The notes under the pieces were generated by a model, which was not told the DNA's origin, made no database searches, and saw only the letters and a list, made by a program, of their open reading frames with translations. The position numbers and the translations under genes were made by a program. Shown piece after piece: positions 27,392 through 34,146 of a DNA stretch of 34,146 bases (within the stretch, counting starts at the first letter, position 1; each line of letters begins with the position of its first letter). The stretch is taken from contig JAGWAI010000003.1 of the NCBI GenBank assembly GCA_021296485.1, forward strand, positions 1-34,146, given 5' to 3'. Source of the stretch: Acidobacteriota bacterium. GTDB lineage: Bacteria > Acidobacteriota > Vicinamibacteria > Vicinamibacterales > UBA8438.

Positions 27392-29386
27392 ATGATTCAA
27401 CTCTCCGCCGTCCACAAGGCGTTCGGGGCGCGCGTGCTGCTTGACGCAGTCACCTGGCAGGTGCAGCCGGGCGATCGGGTAGGTCTGTGCGGCCCGAACG
27501 GCGCCGGCAAGACGACCTTGCTGCGGCTGATGGCCGGACTCGAGGAGCCGGACACGGGGCGCCTGGTGCGGCCCGCGAATCTCACCGTCGGATACCTGCC
27601 GCAGGACGGCGTTGTCCATGCCGGACGCACCCTGTTCGAGGAAGCGGCCGGCGCGTTCGACGAGCTGGCGGCCATCGAGACGGAAATGCGGGAAATCGAG
27701 GCCCGCCTGGCCGCCGCGCCCGGCCCGGACCAGCAGCAATTGCTCTCCCGCTACAGCGAGCTCCAGGACACGTTCCTGCATCAGGGCGGCTACGACGTAG
27801 AGGCGCGCGTGAACGCCGTCCTGCGCGGGCTCGGATTCCAGCAGGCGGACCTCGGCCGGCCGACCGAACACTTCTCCGGCGGCTGGCAGATGCGCATAGC
27901 GCTCGCGAAGCTGCTGCTGCGCCGGCCGCGCCTGCTGCTGATGGACGAGCCCACCAACCACCTCGACCTGGAGGCCCGCAACTGGCTGGAGGACTTCCTC
28001 ATCGGCTACCCGTACGCCGTGGTGCTCGTTTCCCACGACCGCTACTTCCTGGACAAGGTGGTTACCTCGATTGCCGAGATCAGCCTGCGCAGCATCACCA
28101 CCTGCCCGGGCAGCTACAGCGCCTACCTGGTCGAGCGCGACGCGCGCCTGGCCAAGCTGCGCGAGCGCAAGCGGCTGCAGGACGAGGAAATCGCGCGCAT
28201 GCAGGCGTTCATCGACCGATTCCGGTATCAGGCCACCAAGGCGGCCCAGGTGCAGAGCCGGGTCAAGATGCTCGAGAAGATCACGCCCATCGAGGTGCCG
28301 CCCGAACGCAAGCGCGTGCACTTCAAGTTCCCGGCCAGCGCCCGCAGCGGGCGCATGGTGCTCGAGCTGCGCGGCGTGCGAAAGGCGTACGGCCCGCTGG
28401 AAGTGTTCCGCTCCGCGGATGTGCACATCGAGCGCGGCGACCGTATCGCCCTCGTCGGTCCCAACGGCTCGGGCAAGTCGACCCTGATGCGGATGCTGTC
28501 GGGGGTGGAAGCACCGGACGCCGGCGAACGGCAGGTGGGATCGGGCGTCGTGGCGCGCTACTTCGCCCAGGACGAGGCGGCCCGTCTCGATCCCGCGCTC
28601 AACGTCTACGAGACACTGTCGGCCGGCTCCCCGATTTCCATGGTGCCGGCGATTCGCAACATCCTTGGTGGATTCCTGTTCGAGGGTGACGACATCTACA
28701 AGCGCGCCGGCGTGCTGTCGGGGGGCGAGCGCACGCGCCTGGCGGTGGCGCGCATGCTGCTGCACCCGTCCAACACGCTGCTGCTCGACGAGCCGACGAA
28801 CCACCTCGACATCGATTCCACGAACGTCTTGCTCGACGCGCTCACCGACTACGGCGGCACGCTCATCTTCGTGTCGCACGATCGCTACTTCGTGGACAAG
28901 CTGGCGACCAAGGTGCTCGACATCGGCCGCGGCGACGCGAACCTGTACCCCGGCACCTACGAGGAGTTCCGCTGGAGCCGAGAACAGCAATCCCGACGGC
29001 AGGAAACGGACGCCCGCGAGAAGCGGCCGGCGTCAAGGCCCGCGGCGCGCGAGGCGCGCGGCCGGGCCGCCAAGCCGCGCACGCCCCGGAACGAGACCCG
29101 CCGCCTGGAACGTCGGCTCAAGTCCCTGCGCGCACGGATCGCCGAGCTGGAGCAGCGGATCGGCGAGCGCGAGCAGTCCGTGCGCGGCATCGAAGCCGAC
29201 ATCGCGCAGCCCGACTTCTACAGTGATGCGGCGGGCGCCAGGGCCCGCATCGACGAGCACCAGACCCTTATGTGGGAGGTCGGCAACCTGATGAACCAGT
29301 GGGAGGCGCTGCAGTCGGAGGCCGAGGATCTGTCGCGGCAGGTCAAGCTCGATGGGGCTGCGCCGCAAACCCACGGCAAGCGCTAG
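27392..29386 (+). CDS. ABC-F family ATP-binding protein
   Basis: A 664-residue soluble protein with two ABC ATPase domains and no membrane segment. Domain 1 has the Walker A GPNGAGKT (34-41) and signature FSGGWQ. Domain 2 has GPNGSGKS and LSGGERTR, and both have DEPTNHLD and SHDRYF blocks. A helical linker with basic residues (about 245-300) joins them, and a C-terminal coiled coil (about 565-655) follows. ABC-F proteins act on ribosomes, affecting stalled translation or antibiotic resistance; the architecture resembles YheS/Uup-type members. The start at ATG 27392 has no clear ribosome site. It is divergent from the sigma operon and convergent with xerC (17 bp between stops). Confidence 0.95.
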   Translation: MIQLSAVHKAFGARVLLDAVTWQVQPGDRVGLCGPNGAGKTTLLRLMAGLEEPDTGRLVRPANLTVGYLPQDGVVHAGRTLFEEAAGAFDELAAIETEMREIEARLAAAPGPDQQQLLSRYSELQDTFLHQGGYDVEARVNAVLRGLGFQQADLGRPTEHFSGGWQMRIALAKLLLRRPRLLLMDEPTNHLDLEARNWLEDFLIGYPYAVVLVSHDRYFLDKVVTSIAEISLRSITTCPGSYSAYLVERDARLAKLRERKRLQDEEIARMQAFIDRFRYQATKAAQVQSRVKMLEKITPIEVPPERKRVHFKFPASARSGRMVLELRGVRKAYGPLEVFRSADVHIERGDRIALVGPNGSGKSTLMRMLSGVEAPDAGERQVGSGVVARYFAQDEAARLDPALNVYETLSAGSPISMVPAIRNILGGFLFEGDDIYKRAGVLSGGERTRLAVARMLLHPSNTLLLDEPTNHLDIDSTNVLLDALTDYGGTLIFVSHDRYFVDKLATKVLDIGRGDANLYPGTYEEFRWSREQQSRRQETDAREKRPASRPAAREARGRAAKPRTPRNETRRLERRLKSLRARIAELEQRIGEREQSVRGIEADIAQPDFYSDAAGARARIDEHQTLMWEVGNLMNQWEALQSEAEDLSRQVKLDGAAPQTHGKR

Positions 29387-29403
29387 GAGACCCCGTCGCC
29401 GGA

Positions 29404-30321
29404 TTATGCGCGCGGGTGGAACTTCTTGTACTGGCGCGTGAGTTGCGCCGCGTTCACGTGGGTATAGCGCTGCGTCGTGCTGATGCGGGAGTGCCCCAGC
29501 AGCTCCTGGATCGACCGCAGGTCGGCGCCCCGCTCCAGCAGGTGCGTGGCGAAGGAATGCCGCAGCGCGTGCGGACTGATCCCGATCTTCGCGCTCGACC
29601 GGACGACGTAGCGCCGCACGAGCCGGTCGACGCTGCGCGCCGACAGCCGCCCGCCGCGGTAGTTGAGGAACAGCGCATCCCTGGCCGGCGCCTCCGGCGA
29701 CGCCGCGCGGGATGACGCCAGCAGCAGGGAGCGATCCGGCAGGTAACGCCTGATTGCATCCGCCGCGGTCCGGTTGAACGGCGCCAGCCGCTCCTTGCCG
29801 CCCTTGCCGCGCACGCGCAGCAGCCGATTGCTCAGGTTGACCTGCTCCAGGTCGAGGCTGACCAGCTCGCTCAGTCGCAGCCCGGTCGCGTAGAACAGCT
29901 CCAGGATGGCGCGGTCGCGCCGGCCCAGCGGCGTGGCGGCGTCGGGGGCCGCCAGCAACTCCTCCATCGCGGCGACATCAAGGTGCGCCGGCATCTTGCG
30001 CTCCACGCGCGGCGCCTGTAGCGGTGCGCCGGGGTCCTGCTCCAACTGTCCGGTGCGGCACAGATAGCGGCCGAAAGAGCGGATGGCCGCCAGCCGCCGC
30101 GCGGTCGAGGCGCCCGCATCGCCGCGCCGGTACAGCTCGCCCAGGAACGCCCGGATGTTCCGGTGATCGAGGTCCGAGAGTGTGGCCGAGCGCGGGGCGG
30201 CACGCTGGTCGAGGAACACCAGCAGTTGCGAAAGATCGCTGCGGTACGCCTTCACGGTGTGGACAGAGGCGTTGCGGTTGTACCGCATGTACTCAAGAAA
30301 GGACTGCAGTTGCTCTCTCAT
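29404..30321 (-). CDS. xerC: tyrosine recombinase XerC
   Basis: A 305-residue site-specific recombinase that, with a partner, resolves chromosome dimers at dif. All catalytic residues are present: Arg149 (TGLRLSE), Lys173 (RGKGGKE), His251 and Arg254 (HALRHSFATHLL), His277 (LGHSRI) and Tyr286 (TTQRYTH). The N-terminal SAM-like DNA-binding domain spans about 1-95. The placement beside trmFO and topA supports XerC rather than a phage integrase. The ATG at 30321 lies 29 bp inside the end of trmFO. No dif-like site is in the window. Confidence 0.95.
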   Translation of the reverse strand: MREQLQSFLEYMRYNRNASVHTVKAYRSDLSQLLVFLDQRAAPRSATLSDLDHRNIRAFLGELYRRGDAGASTARRLAAIRSFGRYLCRTGQLEQDPGAPLQAPRVERKMPAHLDVAAMEELLAAPDAATPLGRRDRAILELFYATGLRLSELVSLDLEQVNLSNRLLRVRGKGGKERLAPFNRTAADAIRRYLPDRSLLLASSRAASPEAPARDALFLNYRGGRLSARSVDRLVRRYVVRSSAKIGISPHALRHSFATHLLERGADLRSIQELLGHSRISTTQRYTHVNAAQLTRQYKKFHPRA

Positions 30322-31642
30322 CGTGCAACCCGAGGGCGCCGGACCACGCCGCCAAATCATTCAACGCCCTCTCGGCCAGCGCCTGCCGCCGCTCGCGGCG
30401 ATTGCGCGGCGGGCGCTCCAGGGACGGCAGCAGGCCGAACGCCACGTTCATCGGCTGGTAGTCGGACGGATTGGCGTGCGACACGTAATGCGCCAGGGCG
30501 CCCATCGCGGTCGTGCGGGGCGGCGCGATCAGCGGCCGACCCTGCACCAGCGCCGCGGCGTTGACGCCGGCCATCAGCCCGGACGCGGCCGACTCGACAT
30601 AACCCTCGACGCCCGAAATCTGTCCCGCAATCAGCAGTCCGGGATCGGACCGCGTCTGCCATGTCTCGCGCAGCACGGTCGGCGCGTTGATGTACGTGTT
30701 CCGGTGGATCATGCCGTAACGCACGAACTCACCCTGTTCCAGGCCGGGAATCATCCGCAGCACGCGGCGTTGCTCACCCCACTTGATCTGGGTCTGGAAG
30801 CCGACCAGGCTGTAGTGCTCGGCGGCCAGGTTGTCCTGCCGCAGCTGCACGACGGCGTGCGGCCGGCGGCCGCTGGCCGGATCGGTCAGCCCGACCGGTT
30901 TCAGCGGCCCGAAGCGGAGCGTGTCGAGCCCGCGCCGGGCCATGACCTCCACCGGCAGGCAGCCTTCGAAGAACCGCGCCCGATCGAAGTCGTGCACGTC
31001 CGTCAGCTCCGCGGTTACAAGCGCCTCATGCAACGCGCGGTACTCCTCCGCGTCGAGCGGACAGTTCAGATAGTCGCCGTCCGTCGCCTGGTCCCAGCGC
31101 GATCCGCGGAACACCTTCGACCGATCGATCGACTCGGCCAGAACTATCGGACTTATCGCGTCATAGAAGTAGAGGTGGTCCTGCCCGACCAGCGCGGCGA
31201 TCTCGGCCGACAGCGCGGCGGACGTCAGGGGGCCCGTGGCCAGAATGACCGGCGCCGCCGGGCCGCCGGTCGCGGGGATGCGGGAAACCTCCTCGCGCAC
31301 GACCGTAATGCGCGGGTTGCGTTCGATCGCCCCGGTAACGCCCGCGGCGAAACGCTCCCGGTCGACCGCCAGCGCCCCGCCGGCCGGTACGCTCGTCTCG
31401 CCGGCCACCCGCATGATCAGCGAGTCGAGCCGGCGCATCTCCTCCTTGAGCAGGCCGACGGCGTTCTCCAACTTGGCGCCGCGAAACGAATTGCTGCAGA
31501 CGAGCTCGGCGAGGCGGTCGGTCTTGTGGACGGCCGTCGCCCGGACCGGCCGCATCTCGTGCAGCGTGACGGGGACTCCGCGCGCGGCGGCCTGCCACGC
31601 CGCCTCGCAGCCGGCGAGCCCGCCGCCCACGATTCGAATCAT
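30293..31642 (-). CDS. trmFO: methylenetetrahydrofolate-tRNA-(uracil-5-)-methyltransferase TrmFO
   Basis: A 449-residue FAD enzyme that makes ribothymidine at position 54 of tRNA, with methylenetetrahydrofolate as carbon donor. The dinucleotide-binding fold is at the N-terminus (MIRIVGGGLAGCEAAW). Cys49 and Cys228 fall near the two functional cysteines of the B. subtilis enzyme (53 and 226). YGMIHRNTYIN, AGQISGVEGYVESAASG and NVAFGLLP segments are typical. The start is ATG 31642 with GGTGAT nearby; the open frame extends further upstream without support. It lies 20 bp after topA and overlaps xerC by 29 bp. Confidence 0.97.
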   Translation of the reverse strand: MIRIVGGGLAGCEAAWQAAARGVPVTLHEMRPVRATAVHKTDRLAELVCSNSFRGAKLENAVGLLKEEMRRLDSLIMRVAGETSVPAGGALAVDRERFAAGVTGAIERNPRITVVREEVSRIPATGGPAAPVILATGPLTSAALSAEIAALVGQDHLYFYDAISPIVLAESIDRSKVFRGSRWDQATDGDYLNCPLDAEEYRALHEALVTAELTDVHDFDRARFFEGCLPVEVMARRGLDTLRFGPLKPVGLTDPASGRRPHAVVQLRQDNLAAEHYSLVGFQTQIKWGEQRRVLRMIPGLEQGEFVRYGMIHRNTYINAPTVLRETWQTRSDPGLLIAGQISGVEGYVESAASGLMAGVNAAALVQGRPLIAPPRTTAMGALAHYVSHANPSDYQPMNVAFGLLPSLERPPRNRRERRQALAERALNDLAAWSGALGLHDERATAVLS

Positions 31643-31662
31643 GAAATCACCGCCGCCGGCTG

Positions 31663-34074
31663 CTAGCTTGCGGCCGGCACCGCCAGCTCCTCGCTGCGCG
31701 CATAGTCGCAATCCTCATTGCGGCACAGCACCCGGCGTCCGTGGCGCTTCGTGACTTTCTCGACGAGAAACGGGGCGCCGCAGCTCGGACACGCTTCGGG
31801 GAGCGGCCGGTTCCACAGCGTGAACTCGCACTTGGGATAGTTGGCGCAACCGTAGAAGACGCCGCGCCGCGACTTGCGGACGACGATTTCGCCGCCGTCG
31901 CTCGGACAGGCGACGCCGGTGCTCTCCCGCTTGATATAGCGGCAATCCTTGTAGTCCGAGCAGGCCGTGAACTCGCCGTAGCGGCCATGCTTGACCACCA
32001 GCGGTTTCCCGCACTTGGGGCATGGCTCGTCCAGCTGCCGGTCCTCGCGCGCCGTGGCGACCCCCTGCGGCGTTGCAATCAGCTTGCGGGTCGTCTTGCA
32101 TGTCGGGTAGCCCGTGCAGGCCAGGAATTGTCCGAACCGGCCGCGCTTGACAACCATGGGGCGCCCGCAGTTATCGCATTTTTCCTCGCCCTCGGATACG
32201 GCCGCCTCGGCCTTCTCGACCTCGCGCGTGTTGCGGCAGTCGGGATAGGCGGAGCAGGACAGGAACATCCCGAACTTGCCCACCTTCATGACCATCGACG
32301 CCCCGCACTTGTCGCACGTCTCGTCGCTCGGCAGCCCTTTCGCCTTGACGTCGGGCATCGAACGGGCGGCCTTTTCCAGGTCCAGGCTGAAGGTGCGGTA
32401 GAAGCCGCCTACGGTGCTTTCGTAGTCGGCCTTGCCTTCCTCGATCCGGTCGAGCTGTTCCTCCATCTCCCGCGTGTACGCCACCTGGATGATGTCGTCG
32501 AAGCTCTTCGTCAGCAGACTGGTAACGAGCCTGCCGAGTCTGGTCGGCTTGAACCGCCCCTCCGTCTTCTCGGCGTACTCGCGCACCTGCAGCACGCCGA
32601 TGATCGAGGCATAGGTGCTCGGCCGGCCGATGCCGTTCTCCTCGAGCTCCTTGACCAGCGTCGCCTCGCTGAAACGCGGCGGCGGCTGCGTGAATTTCTG
32701 CTCGGGCTTGAGCGCGCGCCGGGTCAGTCGCTCACCCGCCGTGAGCGGCGGCAGAATGCTGGCGGCCGCGTCGTCCTCGCCGCCCGCGGCCTTCGGCGCC
32801 GGCGGGGCGGCCTCTCCATTGGCTCCGCCGTACACGGCCAGCCAGCCGTTGAACTTCGGCACCGACCCCTTCGCCCGCAGCAGATAGTCGCCGGCCGCGA
32901 TATCGACGGTCGTGTCGTCGAACGTGGCGGGCAGCATCTGCGAAGCGACGAACCGGCTCCAGATCAGTCGGTACAGGTAAAACTGTTCCGCACTCAGGTG
33001 CGCCCGGACGCTCTCCGGCGTGCGCTCGGCGGAGGTCGGCCGGATGGCCTCGTGCGCATCCTGGGCGTCCTTCTGGCGCCGGTAGCGGTTGGCCTGCGCC
33101 GGCAGGTAGCCGGCGCCGAACGCCGTTTCGATATGCTGGCGCACCTCGCCCAGCGACTGCTCGGAAACCCGCGTGGAATCGGTTCGCATGTACGTGATCA
33201 AGCCGACCGAGCCCTCGCTCGGCAACTCGATCCCCTCGTACAGCTGCTGGGCGATCTGCATCGTCCGCTTGACCGTGAACCGCGAGGCCTGCTGGAGCTT
33301 GCTCGTGATGAACGGCGGCGGCGCATGCCGCTTCCGTTCGCGCGTCACGACCGAATCGACCAGGAAGTCGGCGGCTTCGAGGTCTGCCACCACCGCGTTC
33401 GCCTCGGCGCCGCTGGTCACCTTGAACGCGCGCTTCGCCTTTTTCAGGAGCCGCGCGTCGAACTCGGGCGGCAGGCTGCCGGCCAGCCGCGCCGTGATGT
33501 ACCAGTACTCCTCGGAAACAAACCGCTCGATCTCCTCCTCCCGGTCGCAGACCAGCTTCAGCGCCACCGATTGGACGCGCCCGGCCGACAGTCCGCGCCG
33601 CACCTTGTCCCATAGCAGCGGACTGATCTTGTAGCCGACGAGGCGGTCGAGCACGCGGCGCGCCTGTTGCGCATCGACCATGCGCTGGTCGATCTCGATG
33701 GGGTTGTCGAGCGCCGCCCGTACCGCGATCTTCGTGATCTCGTTGAACATCAGGCGGCTTACCGGCCGCTTGCCGCTGCCGAGCTCCCGCGCCAGGTGCC
33801 AGCCGATCGCCTCGCCTTCGCGGTCCGGGTCTGTCGCGATGTAGACGTGACCGGCCCCGCGCGCGGCGTCGCGGAGCGTCTTGATCACCTTCTTGCGCGC
33901 CGGGATGGCCTCGTACTCGGGCGTAAACCCGGCATCGATATCGACACCCAGCTTGCTCTTGGGAAGGTCGCGGACGTGCCCCATCGAGGCCACGACCTTG
34001 AAGTCGCGCCCCAGATATTTGTTGATCGTCCTCGCCTTGGCGGGCGACTCGACAACAACAATCGATTTAGCCAT
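31663..34074 (-). CDS. topA: DNA topoisomerase I (type IA)
   Basis: An 803-residue enzyme that relaxes negative supercoils. The Toprim domain holds VESPAKA (8-14) and DPDREGEAI (82-90). The active-site tyrosine is Tyr295 in GLITYMRTDSTR. Five C-terminal zinc-ribbon repeats follow (about 590-803). Four have CxxC pairs (CDKC, CDNC, CPKC, CPSC), but the fourth in order starts CPSDGG and lacks the second cysteine, so it may not bind zinc. The ATG at 34074 has AGAGGAG just before it. It begins the topA-trmFO-xerC group; an upstream partner such as dprA would lie outside the window. Confidence 0.98.
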   Translation of the reverse strand: MAKSIVVVESPAKARTINKYLGRDFKVVASMGHVRDLPKSKLGVDIDAGFTPEYEAIPARKKVIKTLRDAARGAGHVYIATDPDREGEAIGWHLARELGSGKRPVSRLMFNEITKIAVRAALDNPIEIDQRMVDAQQARRVLDRLVGYKISPLLWDKVRRGLSAGRVQSVALKLVCDREEEIERFVSEEYWYITARLAGSLPPEFDARLLKKAKRAFKVTSGAEANAVVADLEAADFLVDSVVTRERKRHAPPPFITSKLQQASRFTVKRTMQIAQQLYEGIELPSEGSVGLITYMRTDSTRVSEQSLGEVRQHIETAFGAGYLPAQANRYRRQKDAQDAHEAIRPTSAERTPESVRAHLSAEQFYLYRLIWSRFVASQMLPATFDDTTVDIAAGDYLLRAKGSVPKFNGWLAVYGGANGEAAPPAPKAAGGEDDAAASILPPLTAGERLTRRALKPEQKFTQPPPRFSEATLVKELEENGIGRPSTYASIIGVLQVREYAEKTEGRFKPTRLGRLVTSLLTKSFDDIIQVAYTREMEEQLDRIEEGKADYESTVGGFYRTFSLDLEKAARSMPDVKAKGLPSDETCDKCGASMVMKVGKFGMFLSCSAYPDCRNTREVEKAEAAVSEGEEKCDNCGRPMVVKRGRFGQFLACTGYPTCKTTRKLIATPQGVATAREDRQLDEPCPKCGKPLVVKHGRYGEFTACSDYKDCRYIKRESTGVACPSDGGEIVVRKSRRGVFYGCANYPKCEFTLWNRPLPEACPSCGAPFLVEKVTKRHGRRVLCRNEDCDYARSEELAVPAAS

Positions 34075-34115
34075 TAACTCCTCTCGTACCCTACCATCAT
34101 CGTTCAAGTCTCATG

Positions 34116-34134
34116 AGCGGCTGAACCGGCCGCT
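34116..34134 (-). other. short inverted repeat upstream of topA
   Basis: AGCGGC (34116-34121) and GCCGCT (34129-34134) can form a 6-bp stem with a seven-base loop, 42 bp before the topA start. It might be the 3' end of an upstream gene's transcript or a leader stem. No T-run follows. A chance hairpin is quite possible. Confidence 0.25.
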
Positions 34135-34146
34135 GTCCGAACGGGC

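Noticed and set aside
29404-30321. Tyrosine recombinase as a phage or genomic-island integrase
   Set aside because: It lies in the conserved topA-trmFO-xerC context, has the XerC length and motifs, and no att-like repeats or phage genes are nearby.

Overview
This is a GC-rich bacterial chromosome segment packed with housekeeping genes. It shows no phage, IS, CRISPR, tRNA or rRNA feature. Cell type: a diderm (outer-membrane) bacterium. The window encodes a BamA/TamA-type Omp85 barrel, TamB, a SurA-like periplasmic protein and several lipoproteins, together with HslUV, TrmFO, XerC, a B12-dependent ribonucleotide reductase and a PccB-type carboxylase. The mix (diderm envelope genes, the topA-trmFO-xerC-hslV-hslU gene set, very high GC, FnIII lipoprotein, sigma/anti-sigma pair) fits an Acidobacteriota, perhaps Vicinamibacteria-like, genome. 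That placement is inference, not shown by a marker-gene tree.

Layout. 1-1289 (+): the 3' tail of an unidentified gene, rpmE (L31) behind an extended -10 promoter, and a lipoprotein with two duplicated carboxymuconolactone-decarboxylase-like domains. 1314-5366: an SDR oxidoreductase (-), a small uncertain membrane protein (+), and nrdJ (-). 5367-5705 is the only gene-free stretch above 300 bp. It is visibly more AT-rich than its surroundings and holds a candidate nrdJ promoter, a 19-bp palindrome and a strong hairpin. 5706-6500 (+): a CPBP intramembrane protease.

6491-24979 (-) is a nearly gapless run of twelve or thirteen co-directional genes. In transcription order they are: lipoprotein, APC permease, hslV, hslU, FnIII/ETEP-repeat lipoprotein, FAH-family hydrolase, fructose-6-phosphate aldolase-like transaldolase, acyl-CoA carboxylase (PccB, AccC, biotin carrier), TamB, an Omp85 protein with seven apparent POTRA domains, and a SurA-like protein. 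Many junctions are overlapping stop/start codons (ATGA, GTGA, TAATG, TGATG), which suggests translational coupling. 25049-27293 (-) is an ECF sigma factor, its zinc-finger anti-sigma factor and a secreted protein of unknown function. 27392-29386 (+) is an ABC-F ATPase. 29404-34074 (-) is topA-trmFO-xerC.

How the genes work together. The classical topA-trmFO-xerC-hslV-hslU order is present but split by about 6.4 kb carrying the ABC-F gene, the sigma module, a lipoprotein and a permease. The carboxylase genes feed acyl-CoA metabolism and are coupled at their 3' end to the outer-membrane assembly genes tamB, omp85 and the surA-like gene. I found no clear new defence or mobile system. The best leads are the nrdJ leader, the seven-POTRA Omp85/TamB module, the split core cluster, and the unknown secreted proteins.
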